A stretch of DNA of 26,488 nt from Pelargonium cotyledonis (Eukaryota > Streptophyta > Magnoliopsida > Geraniales > Geraniaceae): assembly GCA_036897625.1 (NCBI GenBank), contig JAYMTA010000586.1:1-26488 (forward strand), written 5' to 3'. The notes beneath the pieces were generated by a model. It was not told the origin of the DNA. It saw only the letters and a list, made by a program, of their open reading frames with translations, and did no database searches. Of this stretch, positions 1 through 11,503 are shown one piece after another. Made by a program: the position numbers and the translations under genes. Positions within the stretch are counted from its first letter, which is position 1; every line of letters begins with the position of its first letter.

Positions 1-20
1 TATATATATATATATATATA
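1..20. repeat. (TA)10 microsatellite at window edge
   Basis: Ten perfect TA units begin the window, about 170 bp upstream of the TLD-protein start codon. The tract could double as a TATA-like element for that gene, but the promoter is cut by the window edge, so this is only a possibility. Confidence 0.8.
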
Positions 21-21
21 A

Positions 22-142
22 ATGCAATTTTTGTTAGGAGAAACAGAAGACTCAGCTTTCATTATACTCCATCTTCGTCGTCATCGTCTTCTTTGTTTGA
101 TTCTGTAGCTGAAAATTCGCTGATGGGTCGATGAGAATTTAG
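22..142 (+). promoter_or_regulatory. Candidate upstream ORFs in the TLD gene leader
   Basis: Three ATGs precede the main start at 190. One at 22 opens a 28-codon frame that stops at 108. Two overlapping mini-ORFs follow: 123-134 (Met-Gly-Arg-stop) and 131-142 (Met-Arg-Ile-stop). They matter only if the transcript starts upstream of them. The transcription start cannot be read from sequence; if the TA tract at 1-20 acts as TATA box, the first ORF would lie at or before the cap site and only the two short ones would be in the leader. Confidence 0.35.
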
Positions 143-189
143 GTATTTAGGAGAACCCAAGAGAAGAAAAGTGTCGAGAACGAGAAAAA

Positions 190-3100
190 ATGGGTCGTCA
201 ACGATCGTTGAAGAGTAAAGCTGTTCACTTTGTGTCTGATCTCACCACTGTCTTCCTCAATCCTATCTCCGACAAACCCTCGAAGCCACCGCCTCCTCGT
301 CCTGTAAATTTCTCTCTCTCTCTAGGGTTTTTTTTTCCAATGGAAATGCTTGAATTTGATGGTGAATTGATGATTATTTTTTTTGCATTTCTTGAGGTGA
401 GATGAGTTGATTAGTTTGTTTGAGAGAGACCCTTTTTTCAAAATTGGTTTTTGATGATGGGTTTTGTCTGATCAGTTCTTGTTGATGTTTTTGGTAATTT
501 AGTATATGTATGAAATTCACTATTCATTTTATTGTACTCTGTATCTGTCTAGCTCCAGCTCTAGGGTTCTCTTATCTGCCATTGATATGCCTGATTTTTT
601 GATAATTGGTTTCATTGATTTGTTTGTGGGATACCCAATTCAGTTTTGGTACTGTGATTCAATTTTTCTTGGTTTTTAAATTTTGGCCATTTTTGCATAA
701 TTGGTTTGTGATAATTGTTCTGGTCTGGTCTGATCAGTTCTTGTTGATGTTGTTGGTGTTTTAGTATATTTATGAAATTACCTATTCTTGGTGTTTTTTT
801 CCTTCTTGGTTTGGCAACTGTTCTTTGATTATAGTCTGTTTCTGGTTTCATACCGGAGAATCTTAGCTAGTTTATTGCCTTAATGTGATATCCACTTTAT
901 GTTGTTTTTGTTCAGTTTATGTGTATCCATATTTGCTATGGTCTAATATTTTGTTTGGCATATTGTAGAAGATCCATTTTATCTTGGTATATTTATGGAA
1001 TTAACTATTTATTTGAGCAGTTATGGAAGCTGTTTTTTTTTTCTTTGGATTTTGTAATTGGTCTTTGATTATGCACTCTGTTTCTTTTTTTTGGTTTCAT
1101 ATTTGAGAATCTTGGCTAGTTGCTTGCCCTAAAGTGATATCCAATTTGATGTTATTTTTATTCAGTTTAATCACATTGATTATCCGTTGCTATCGAGTTA
1201 CAACAGTTTCTTATTTGGTTATGTCGTGGTTTAATATGGATTGAAGACCGTTATTCTGATAAATGCGCATATTCTTTATAAATCGCAAATAAAAAGTCGT
1301 GTCTAAGCTCTGTACGGATTTAACTGATGTTTAAATAGGTGGTTATTTTGTTTAGGAAGATGCGAGCGAGTCGAAAAGAGCTCCATTGGAGTCAGCTTCT
1401 GAACAGGATTCTTGGGTTTAGTGTAGAAGATCCATCTTTTAGATTAGTTGCATTGATTGACCGGAAGCATGTAAATCTATCTGTCTTTATTATATTCTTT
1501 CTATTTTTGCTTACTTTTAAGGCGACGAGCTACAACAGTTTCCAATTTGGTTATGTGTGTCGTGCCCACAAATTCACTGGGACGATATGAGTGATAATTA
1601 AGGTGTCGTCAACAATGAACTCTTTGACTGAGATTTTTTTTTCTCAATACGCAAATTCTTTTTAGAGTTTCATGAATTACAAATTAAAAGTCGGGTTTAA
1701 GTTCTGTACTGATTTAATCTTTGTTTGTATGAGTTTCTTTTGTATAGGGAGATGTGACTGAGACAAAAAGATCTCAACTGGAGTCCATTACTGATCAGGA
1801 CTCTAGGGGTTTGGCTGATGGTCCGGATACATCTTCTTTTACGGCATTTCTGTATTCCCTATTATCATCTTCCGAGCCCGGAGATGATTCTACAGTGGAA
1901 GGGTCAAACAATAATAAGCCGGAAAAGGGTGATATTTCGTCTTCTGTGTCTACAAAAGAAAATGGCCGGAAGAAAAGCTTACTTTCTCAGGGAAAACAAT
2001 CACTCAGTAGAGCTGTTTACCAGGCCGCAAGGATTGGGGGGTACCATAGTCAAGAGCGTAAGGGTGATTCTGACAAAACAAATGATGACAATAACAGTTT
2101 TGCTGGAGTTGAGATGAGGCAGGTGCAGAATGTAAAAGAGAACGAGGTGGTTCATGCTGATTCCCCAGACGTTTCTGAACCTTCATTGCTTCTTTCAGAG
2201 AAAACAAGAAACGCTCTTTACGCTTCACTTCCGGCTCTTGTTCAGGGAAGGAAATGGTTACTTCTCTACAGGTGCGTCAATATGGACGATCACTTATAAA
2301 ATTGTATTTGAATATTGATGGAGTAAAAATTTGCAATCCCTAAAACAATTGTGCACCGTCTTTACAATCTCTGTTATCCTCGGCAGTACATGGAGGCATG
2401 GCATATCACTATCCACGCTATACAGAAGAAGCATGCTTTGGCCTGGCCTCAGTTTGCTCGTAAGTTGATTATGCTCGAGAATGCTTTTTTGAGTCTACAC
2501 ACTCAATCATCAAGGACACTATTCACCCATGGCATGGTGTTAATACTCTTTCAGGTTGTTGGAGATACTAAAGGTGCGGTTTTCGGTGGCTTGGTCGAGG
2601 CTCCTCTTAGCCCAACCAACAAGAGAAAATATCAGGTTCTGATGAAGCTCTTCTTCTTCTTTTTTTTTTCAAATTTGTTTCAAATCTTTTACGTGTAATC
2701 TCGATTCTCTTTTTTAATAGGGAACTAATAATACATTTGTCTTCACAAACACGCCTGGCAATCCTGCTATCTATCGCCCAACAGGTACTTTCTCTTCTCC
2801 ATTGCTATAGTAGCAACAACTTTATATAATGCATCAGTTCAGATTTTTTTTTTTTCATTTCATTGTATAGAGTAATCAAAACGGCGGTATTTGTAGTCCT
2901 TGAACCAATTAGTGAAGAGAAAACGTTGATTCTACTTCACGGTTGCATTTGGCATGTAAGTGAAAAATATGTTATTTTGGATCAACCATAAACAAAGTAT
3001 GTCGTCTGCCTATTGTTGTTTGACGATGAAAACTTAATACGGAAGCATTTTGAGTGAATGCTCTTGAAACCCCATTATTAAGCAATAATGTTTTGTGTAT

Positions 3101-4135
3101 AACATGACATAATAAATATTTGGAGAATTTTCTTGAGAGTTCCTTTCTCATGATTACTTAACACTAACTCGGAAGTTCCTTTCTTCGCCACTTTTTTGTG
3201 CTACTCTATTTCTATCTCCTTACGTTGTCTTTTAGTGCAAATACTCTCAAGCATTACCGAATTCCAAACAAGGGAATAATTTTAATAGCTAAATTGTCCA
3301 ATTCCAATTTGATGCATAAAGTTACTCCAAAAGCAGCAAATGTGTCGTGTGATGCATAATGCTTGACTGAAGTTGCATGATATTGGAAAAAAAGTATACA
3401 ATCGATCAAGATATGCAAAAATATTTGGAGATATCATGGCGACTTCAGTTCTTAACTGAAACACATTAGTTAAGGAAGAAAAATGTGTATTCATTGGTTA
3501 CCACCGCACAACATTCCGACTTAATTTGTGATTTGAATACTGGAACTAACGGCTACAATAAGCAGGTGCAAATCGTTATTTCACCTTGTGCTCTACTGAA
3601 TTTCTAGCCATTGGTGGTGGCAGCCATTTCGCACTGTACTTGGACGGTGATCTGTGAGAAATCTTCTCTTTCCTTGTTTATTTCCCACAATTTTTGTGTA
3701 ATCTACGTGTTATCTTTCCATAGAATCAAATTAAGTACCGGTGAATTTAAGTCGGTTTGTAATGTTTCCAATGATCTATTTAAGGTTGAATGGATCAAGT
3801 TCGGTTTCAGAAACCTATGGGAATCCTTGTCTTGCACAGACAGAGGACTTTGAGGTGAAGGAAGTTGAGGTATTTACTTTCATGGTTTTACCTCGAAATC
3901 TCATAACTACTACAAACTTTATTTCACCACATTAACTACTCTCATTTTTACTCTTTGCATCACACAACTGCCGTGTACTTTCGTAAGACTTGTCTATCAT
4001 TTAGATGGTAAACAACTTTGGCTGACAAGTCCTCGTTTTTGTCCGATACAGCTTTGGGGCTTCGTGTACGCCACGAAGTATGAGGAACTACTCGCCTTGA
4101 GCCGAACAGAAGCGCCTGGGATATGCCGATGGTGA
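190..4135 (+). CDS. TLDc domain-containing protein, 8 exons, 370 aa
   Basis: Exons read from sequence: 190-303, 1748-2271, 2387-2459, 2555-2635, 2721-2784, 3566-3653, 3785-3869 and 4052-4135 (TGA). All introns are GT..AG and the phases agree, giving 1113 nt. The first exon gives a basic N-terminus (MGRQRSLKSKAVHFVSDLTT) and a proline run. Exon 2 encodes a Ser/Asn-rich, probably disordered region to about residue 190. Exons 3-8 encode the TLDc domain, with STWRHGISLSTLYRRS, VVGDTKGAVFGGLVEAPL, the GTNNTFVF strand, FLAIGGGSHFALYLDGD and a C-terminus EAPGICRW. Known of the family: TLDc proteins (OXR1/NCOA7 group) are linked to oxidative-stress protection and to V-ATPase binding; the plant members are little studied. 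The nearest Arabidopsis relative I recall is At4g39870-like. It converges on the asparagine synthetase gene. The 1.4-kb first intron holds tandem repeats and a decayed copy of the start of exon 2. Confidence 0.93.
469..1180 (+). repeat. Imperfect ~250-bp tandem repeat in TLD intron 1
   Basis: Two to three diverged units can be aligned by eye. The segment starting tctgatcagttcttgttgatg at about 469 recurs at about 728. The segment around 845 (ggtttcat..gagaatctt, then gatatcca and ttcagttta) recurs at about 1092. The stretch agtatatttatgaaatta near 763 has a relative near 988. Copies differ by many substitutions and indels, so the array is old. No coding potential is apparent. Confidence 0.6.
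1260..1425 (+). pseudogene. Decayed duplicate of the start of TLD exon 2
   Basis: After an acceptor-like ...tttgtttag, the bases from 1356 read EDASESKRAPLESASEQDSW in phase 0 and then hit TAG at 1419-1421. True exon 2, from 1748, reads GDVTETKRSQLESITDQDSR, identical at about half of the positions. The preceding intron sequence is duplicated too: 1268-1335 resembles 1640-1725 (cgca.attcttt, then aaaagtcg.gt.taag.tctgtac.gattta). The downstream half of the exon copy has no exon-2 match. A weak donor (TGG then GTTTAG at 1416) would keep the frame open, so rare inclusion as a 20-codon exon is possible. Confidence 0.6.
1564..1660 (+). repeat. Dispersed repeat, gcccacaaattcactgg family, copy 1
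   Basis: The core gcccacaaattcactgg at 1564-1580 also occurs, with one to three mismatches, at 5287-5303 and 7422-7438. Downstream similarity includes a tttgactgagat/gagtctca motif and a T-rich stretch ending ..tacgca. This copy lies in TLD intron 1 next to the duplicated exon fragment. Confidence 0.5.
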
Positions 4136-4584
4136 ACAACAGCATGCGAGTTTTAACCTAGCTAACAACTGAAGGTGGTGCAAATCTACGTAAAAGTACA
4201 TATTTGTATATATAGAGCCTGTTTTTACGAGTTTTTCAAGTCTATGAATGGACTGTTGTGGTCAATGGTCACAACCATGATGAAGCAGAGATTGTGTACT
4301 TTTTGCCAGTTTTGAGACATGTTTTTGTCATCATTAATAAGTTGATGATATTATTGATCTCTCCTAATATGTTATATTGCATCATATAGATTCAATTTTT
4401 GTTTGCTTTAACTTTCCAACTTGATTTGAGCTAGCAAGAATTATTAAAATGATCGATGAACTATTAGGGTTTGACTAATTTTGTCCCGAGGTAATTTTAT
4501 GCCAAAATGGTTTTTCAACCATGGTAAACTGACCAATTTGGTTCTCCACATTAGCGCGGTTGTACATGGCACTAGTAATGTTTC

Positions 4585-4660
4585 TTATAATAAGTTAGTA
4601 TCTCTTAAATCTGTTAGAACGCGTACATAGGAATAAGAGAAAAAGTATACAACAAAGCGG
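4585..4660 (+). repeat. Fragment related to the MITE at 7127-7380
   Basis: The string ataataagttag..tatctctt..tctgttagaac, followed by a purine-rich stretch and gtatacaacaaa, parallels ctataataagtta..aatatctcttgagtttgttacaac and aatgtacaacatt inside the MITE at about 7231-7313. No terminal inverted repeats are seen here, so it is probably a truncated relative. Confidence 0.35.
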
Positions 4661-5286
4661 ACCTTTGTCTTCAAAAATGGAGTTGAAGTGACTTGTCTTT
4701 TAAGGCAAGGTCCAAAGTGGATATTGAGCACATAATTGAGTGTCAGGTACCATTTTGATTAAAAAAAAAATTGCTCGGAAATGAGTATTAAGATTCAGAA
4801 TGAAAATTTGACGGATTATCATTGTTATGTTCGAATTATAATTTTCAGGCTATGAAGTGAGAATCTCATTTTTATTCTTGATTTTTATTGATCAATTTTT
4901 TTTAAGTCCAAATGATATACATTCGAAGATCAAAGATAAAAAGTACATAGTTATTTAGTGCCAAACATAAAGATAAAAGTGTCGAATAATCACAAGAAAG
5001 CAAATCTAAAAAAACCATACAATAAATCCAAATATGAAAAGAAAAAAAAGGTGAGATTTCAATACATTAAACAGATCTCAACCATACCCAAGTAGATGAA
5101 ATTCAGAGTGCACAAGCCATTGCTGCATGATCTTGATCTGTCATGAAACCAAAACACATTAATCACTTAATTGTGCATACACATATACATACATATATAC
5201 ATAGAGAGAAAATAATCATGGCCCAACAACTAGTTGCTGAGACTCAACCAAGACACAAATAATATGGATATGGGCAAGTGCTCCAT

Positions 5287-5345
5287 GCCCACAAATTTAC
5301 TGGAGCGAGTGGGTACGAGTCGCATATCGTCATTGGTTTGACTGA
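5287..5345 (+). repeat. Dispersed repeat, gcccacaaattcactgg family, copy 2
   Basis: Contains gcccacaaatttactgg and, 40 bp on, attggtttgactgagtctca. The copy at 7422 carries the same two blocks brought together by an apparent deletion. Function unknown. Confidence 0.5.
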
Positions 5346-5555
5346 GTCTCAGCCTATAAAAGCTTATAGAGCAATCTAGTTATGAGAACAAGAAAGACTC
5401 CAATCTTTCGTTTTCTTTTGGTTCACTTTAAAGTTTAAACGTAAATGTGTAAGACCCTCAAAATACATAGTTTTTATACACATATACACGCGCACGCATG
5501 TTGAAATGTAAATCTAATCAAGTTTAGTACCTCTTTTCCAGCTGTAGAAAATCCT

Positions 5556-8500
5556 CTATGAGACCACAGTGGCAGCCTTCTCCAAGTGGCTTCCTTGCAA
5601 TGTCTGTTCAGGATCACTCTTGAGCCTCTTGTTACTCTCCACTACTACTTCCTCATACGCATCGTCATGGACACCGAGAGCAGCACGACCAGACGGATCA
5701 AGATTTTTTGACCATGATGCGTCCCATTCCACTGCTTTTGCAGTACTGCATGCTACGCTTGGACCTCCGGGAACTGTAGACCTCGCAGCATTCTGCACAT
5801 AATGGTAAAATTCCAATTAAAACATTGGAGAGTGATACAGTTCATTTATATAATAAAAGAAAAGAATGTGAAGGCTTGACTCGTAAATCACCTTGGGAAA
5901 GAATTTCTCAAAAATACTTCTGTAATAGTATGCTTCCTTCGTTGTGGGAGTGTTTTCAGGATATACGAAGCTTGCATTCATCAACATTGCATCTGTGATC
6001 TGTACAGTACGAACAGAGCAAAGTCCATTGTGAGTTGACATGGCAAGTTGCATCTCATGTTTCTAAAGTTGGAATTCACGAGAAGATTGACTTCGTGTTG
6101 GGTCGATTTTTGACTTTTCATAGGAAATGCATGTGTGGTTTGCCCGACTCGATCTGCACTTTTCCATGGAAAACCCGACCTGACCCAAAAATTCATTGGG
6201 TCTATTTTATGTCTAGAACCCACAAAAATGTAGGTTGGATTTAGGTATCAGCAGGTTTCGGTCCAAATGGTCGGCTTTAGTACAAAGCAAATGCAAAAAG
6301 TTTCGAGGTCTTACTTGTTTGTTGGCGTGATCTTTCAAACCATCAATCCAACTGTACCCAACTCCATCACTAAACTGTTCCTTCTGCCTGTATAGTATGT
6401 GCTGGAAACCAAGGGACACAAATAATCAGGAGCAATAAAGGTCTAAATGGAAACCCTAGATAACTTTACGAAGAATGGTAAAAGATGCATTTGGCAGATA
6501 AACCTAAAAGTTGCAAACCTTTGGTAGATATGGATTCTTCTCATCATCGAATGCGTTGCGCAAGATCCACTTCTCAATCCTTCCAATACCACGGTTGATC
6601 TGTGTTTACAAGATGAATGCAGACTTAGTACACCAGCTCTGAGGGAAAACATTAAAAACCCAACTACAAGGCTGTTTTCGGATTCAAGACAATACAAAAA
6701 TCGATGTTCACACAACCCCCTCATGATGTAGCACTTTCTACATGTAACAACGATAACACTCTTTTCCTTCTAAACCTTGATCTCAATTGTTCTTTATAAA
6801 TAATTGAAAAGAAAAAAAAAGGAAATTTGTGCAACCACAATTGAAGGTTTCTACATTGCTTAAAGCTAAAAGAATATAATGTATAAATGAAGCATGAAAT
6901 ACCATTTTCCACTCTGGATCAATGCTCATTGCTATATTTATGAATTCCTTGTCCAGAAAGGGCACGCGAGCCTCAACACCCCATGCGGAAGTTGATTTGT
7001 TGGCCCTCAAGCAGTCGTAAAGATGAAGAGCTTTTATCTGCACCATTATTAAAGCAACAATCAGAACTTACTTGGAGTAGAAGAACCCAGCAGTGTGAAA
7101 TAATCATTTCCTTTGAAAAGAATATACTCTCACCATCCCAAAATGAGTGTCCTGTTTCTTTTATATTATTGTCACAAAATGAGTGTTTCATTTTTAGAAT
7201 GTTATTTGTGCATAAATCACCAATAACATGCCTATAATAAGTTAATTAGGACTTAATATCTCTTGAGTTTGTTACAACACATGATCTTGGGGTTACAAGA
7301 GGAAATGTACAACATTAACTAACTTCTCCTTAATTTTTCTCAAAATAGAAACAAAGACAATCATTTTGGGATGGAGGGAGTATATATGAGAGCAAAGAGT
7401 CTCAAACAAATTAGATTTGATGCCCACAAATTCATTGATTTGATTGAGTCTCAACTATTAACTCTTTAGGTGAGATTCTTTTTTCTCTTTACGCACACAC
7501 ACATATATAAAGGAACAATACGTTAATACCTTTTGACATGTTTCTCGGTGAAATTCCTCCTTGTTAGGGGCCTTGTGGAAATACAAGTAACCTCCAAATA
7601 TTTCATCTGAACCTTCTCCAGAAATAACCATTTTCACTCCCAATGACTTGATTTTTCTGGACATCAGAAACATCGGAGTGCTGGCTCTAATGGTGGTGAC
7701 GTCATACGTTTCTATATGATAAATGACCTCCTCTAGAGCATCTATACCTTCCTGAGATAACAACAGAAAGATAGTTTTTACATACATGGGATGCAAAGCA
7801 TAAATCCTTCGGTTTATTTCTTTAAAAATTAATTGAACAATAAATGAAAATAAGCAGTACCTGAACAGTGAAGTGAAACTCATGGTGAAGAGTTCCAAGA
7901 TAATCTGCCACCTCTTTGGCAGCTTTCAAATCTGGGGAATCCTGTATAATAGAAACATGAAAGCATGTATGAAATCAATAGATGCCAAGTTAGGATTATT
8001 GTGCACCGCATGATGTAAGATGAAATATTATACACAAGCCAGACATCCATGTCCAGTAGCACCCAATATATGGTTTCTTTAGTGATAACATGTTGGACTT
8101 GTATTGATCACCTCCAGGTTAAGCGCTATGAAACCAGAAACCTCCATTTTGGCTCTTGTCTTGCAATGTCAAACACATTAAACTTAAGTGTTTCAACACT
8201 AGACAACTCCAATCCATATACAAACAAATACATTTAACTGCTACTCCCTTTGTCTAACAATTTAAGCTTTTTGAGAGCAAGCAAGTTACCTTCAAACCGA
8301 TGCAAAAGGTGTGTAACTTTGAGCCCCACTGGCGTGCAGTTTGTGAATAAGCCAAATGACGGGAAGCCACAGCGGCAACAAGTGATGAGTCTAGTCCTCC
8401 GGACAGTAGTACCCCAAATGGTACATCTGTCATAAGTCTCTTAACTACAGCCTATATGAAATGAAAATTATTAACATAAATAAAGCTATCTCAAAATCAT

Positions 8501-11500
8501 TTGGTTCCAATAATAGTTGTACATACGCAAACAAAAACAAAAATAAAATAAAGCCAGGAAATTAGCAAGAATATAAGTATAGTTCAGAGCATACCTTCTC
8601 AAATGCAGCACGTAAAACTAAAGGATCATATGGAGTTGAAGGTATCTGCTCCAAGTACCATGGTGGGTTATACCATCTTCTGAGACCTCCTGTGAAGAAA
8701 ACAGAGTGAAATGAAGAATATACAAGGAGCATAAAGTCCTTATTCATACCCCAAAACAGAATAGTAAGAGAGTTTGATACAATTAAACTTGTACCAAAAA
8801 AATGTCCTCAAACTAAACATACCTTCCTTGCTAGAATATATGTGACCAGGAAGGAAAGATGTGAATCGCTCACAATCATCACTTAGAGCTTTCATCTCTG
8901 AAGCAAACCATGTTGATCCTACAAGGATATGTAGACATAATTAATCAAAAAATAATAAGCCTTGCAAATGTAAGAAAGAATTCAAATGAAACCTAAGAGA
9001 ACCTAACTTGAACCCATTTTACAAACCCATTTTATACCATAAACATAGCCCTATAAGCCAAGAGAACCTAATTTCAGCCAATAAATAATATAAATGAAAC
9101 CACTTTCACAATATATTAAACTTTTGAAAAATAAAACTAAGGTGTAAATTAGAGTGGCTAAAAATGATTTCCTGTGCAGCCATTCTAGGGATTTAATAGT
9201 GAACAGTACCCACAAGTAAAACCATAATAATGGCATACAAATGGTGTGTCAAAAAACAGCTACTTGAAACTCTTAAGAATACATAAATGTCACTGGTTTC
9301 TCCAGCTGCTGAAGTCTAAGCCTCTAAGGAGCACTCATTTTATGAGTGGCATGTTTGTTATTTTCTATGGTATACCTTGTACATCTAGTACAGGAGTATC
9401 CCTAGTGTGATATCACTGAGAAACATATTATCAAAAATAACAAATAAATTATAATTGTCGGCCTCTTTGACTAACAGAGGCCACTTTCAGTACGTACACC
9501 AAGACAATGTTACCTACCGTCAAGTCCCCACCCCATATAAAGTGGTGTAATACCAATAGCATCTCGAGCTGCAATGAAAGTTTGGTCACGGGTGTCAAGA
9601 AGAACAAAGGAGAACATGCCATCCAACATGTCCACAAAATTTTCTCCATATTCTTCATACTGGAAAAGGTGAGTATCTATGAGTTAGAAAAGTAAAACGG
9701 AACAGTACAAAATTTAGAAAAAATTAATGAAATAATAGAGTCAGTACTTTAGCTACAAAAGAGAAATGAAACGTTACATGGACTGATATAACACATCCAA
9801 AATTCGAGCAAAAAATAGAGAACATACAAGTAACAAGGTAAACGCATGTGATGGTCTCAAAATTTTTCCAATACTTACAAGATGGGCAATCACTTCGCAG
9901 TCACTACCAGTTCTGAAAGTATGAGACTTCAGCTTCTCTCTCAATTCTTTATGGTTATATATCTCACCATTAACCTAAGAACAAAAAAAGCTTTCTCAAC
10001 AAAGCAATATTAAAACTCTATATCTATACTATGCACAAATGCATAATCTCCCTTGTGCGCAAAACAGTGGCATGCCAAAATACACCAAGTGAGACATTTT
10101 GAGAGGGAAAAAAATGTAGGAACAGCATAAATTAATCCAATTATCATAAAACTCTCATGACTCAACTTACAGTAAATTGTTATAGGATCTTAATATCAAA
10201 TATACTAATCCAAGTCAGTTCGTATGCAAGAGAGATGCGGAATATGAATCCTATTTAATGTTGTTAACCCATTCCGTCAATGATAGAATAATAATGTCGA
10301 TCTTCATACGATTGAGAGTCTCTTACTCTAAATGCCAGAATGTAAGTGGGAAATCAGATATTCTAAAAAATAAAAAGAAGTAAACTTTACAGTGACAATG
10401 ACTGTCTTGTCTTCATTGTACAGTGGCTGATCACCAGAAGCAGGGTCAACAATGGCCAATCTTTGGTGAGCAAGATAACAGTTCTCATGACAATGCAAGC
10501 CACTCCAATCAGGACCTCTGTGTTGCAGCCTACACAACAAAAGCAACATAAATTACCATTAACACCAAGATTTATATTCAACCCATCATCATTATTCCGA
10601 TAGTGAATCTCATTGTGTCACCTCATCACAACACAAACAATCACATATGGGGATCTCATGCCCCATTAATTTCAATCTAATAATGTGGCATCTAGTGTAA
10701 GAGAATATATATACTGATATTAAAGTAAGTTAGATACTTAAATTAAAATTACACTTAAAGATACATGAAACCTCCATTAATCCTGCAAGCAGAAGTGAAC
10801 AGAGAAATGATCTCATAGTTTCAAACACAAACCAAAACATTTGTCGTGCTCAGACCCTTCTTAAGCTTGCTTAATCCTAATTGGATCAAATACGTAAATT
10901 TAACATTAGGATCAAATACGTAAATTTAACATTAACATCAAATTAAAACCATGATGCAAAGATTAGAATTTGTAGATAATCCACTATCTTTACACAGGGG
11001 CTCTCACATGAAATCATCTCTGAATTGATTCTACAGCCAGAAATGAATAGAGAAATGGTCTCATGTAGCTTTAAACATTTGTGGTGCTAACGTTCCATTT
11101 AAGCTCAAATTAACATTAACATTGCACTTGCAACTAAAACACAAGCATTAAAATTTATACATAATCCACAAGGACCACAACCATTACAGCTCAATCTAAC
11201 AACAAGAATCCATAATCAGTCTATCCAATACTTCAATTTCACACTAACATTGCATTTAAACAATACGAAACCATTCATCAACTGATTCTACAAACAGAAC
11301 CAAATTCCTACACAATACCATCGTCATTCATCAAATCCAAAGTATTCAGATACAAAAATATGGCATTTAATATGAAAAAAATGACTACAAATGTGAAGAG
11401 AAAACCGGGAGTGAAGCACGCACCTTCTAGAGAGTTCGATGATACGAGATCTCTTGGCCTGAGAGTTGTCAGCGCAACCGAGGACGGCGAGTATGCCACA

Positions 11501-11503
11501 CAT
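5556..11503 (-). CDS. ASN2: Asparagine synthetase (glutamine-hydrolysing), 14 exons, 586 aa
   Basis: Converts aspartate, glutamine and ATP to asparagine, glutamate, AMP and PPi in the cytosol; central to nitrogen transport and storage. Exons, 5' to 3': 11503-11424, 10529-10391, 9974-9879, 9659-9518, 8918-8823, 8689-8595, 8451-8290, 7941-7861, 7751-7530, 7037-6903, 6599-6519, 6401-6315, 5999-5892 and 5792-5556 (TAG). Total 1761 nt, all GT..AG, phases agree. The N-terminus [10 protein letters not shown] supplies the nucleophile Cys2 of the class II glutamine amidotransferase domain, followed by [15 protein letters not shown] and [10 protein letters not shown]. The synthetase domain has the PP-loop SGGLDSS at about residues 233-239, then [26 protein letters not shown] and [19 protein letters not shown]. 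Length is normal for plants (about 580-590). From memory, details such as SIDPEWK and [13 protein letters not shown] fit the ASN2/ASN3 class better than ASN1, so the symbol names a class, not a proven orthologue. Intron 9 carries a MITE. Confidence 0.96.
7127..7380. mobile_element. Stowaway-like MITE in asparagine synthetase intron 9
   Basis: Left end ctctcaccatcccaaaatga at 7127-7146 and the complement of the right end 7361-7380, ctccctccatcccaaaatga, match at 18 of 20 positions. The ends are flanked by TA on both sides (7125-7126 and 7381-7382), the target-site duplication of Tc1/mariner-type elements, and ctccctccatccc is the typical Stowaway terminus. Total 254 bp, AT-rich, no ORF. It lies between exons 9 (7530-7751) and 10 (6903-7037) and leaves their splice sites intact. 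Confidence 0.85.
7422..7500 (+). repeat. Dispersed repeat, gcccacaaattcactgg family, copy 3
   Basis: gcccacaaattcattga runs directly into tttgattgagtctcaac, then gtgagattcttttttctctttacgca, which resembles the gactgagatt..ctcaatacgca part of copy 1. The copy sits 40 bp from the MITE in the same intron; whether the two are linked is unknown. Confidence 0.45.
10760..11300 (+). repeat. Imperfect repeats in asparagine synthetase intron 1
   Basis: A perfect 26-bp tandem duplication begins ggatcaaatacgtaaattt at 10883-10908 and repeats at 10909-10934. A longer, diverged duplication pairs about 10793-10860 (cagaagtgaacagagaaatgatctcat, aaacatttgtcgtgct) with about 11037-11090 (cagaaatgaatagagaaatggtctcat, aaacatttgtggtgct). 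attagaatttgtagataatccac near 10961 pairs with attaaaatttatacataatccac near 11147. The 894-bp intron lies right after the ATG exon. Confidence 0.6.

Larger units (their letters stand above)
4136..5555. other. Convergent spacer between TLD and asparagine synthetase genes
   Basis: No gene or convincing ORF is visible. The left part should hold the 3' UTR of the TLD gene and the right part that of the asparagine synthetase transcript, which ends leftward. The sequence at 4440-4570 has the look of a common plant intergenic repeat but I cannot classify it. The parts at about 4585-4660 and 5287-5345 match repeats found elsewhere in the window and are listed separately. The rest is AT-rich with A and T runs. 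Confidence 0.6.

Noticed and set aside
612-851. 79-codon frame on the minus strand in TLD intron 1
   Set aside because: Lies in repeat-containing intron sequence, low-complexity composition, no recognisable motif.
4440-4570. Gene-like stretch in the convergent spacer
   Set aside because: Resembles generic plant intergenic repeat sequence; no open frame of meaningful length.
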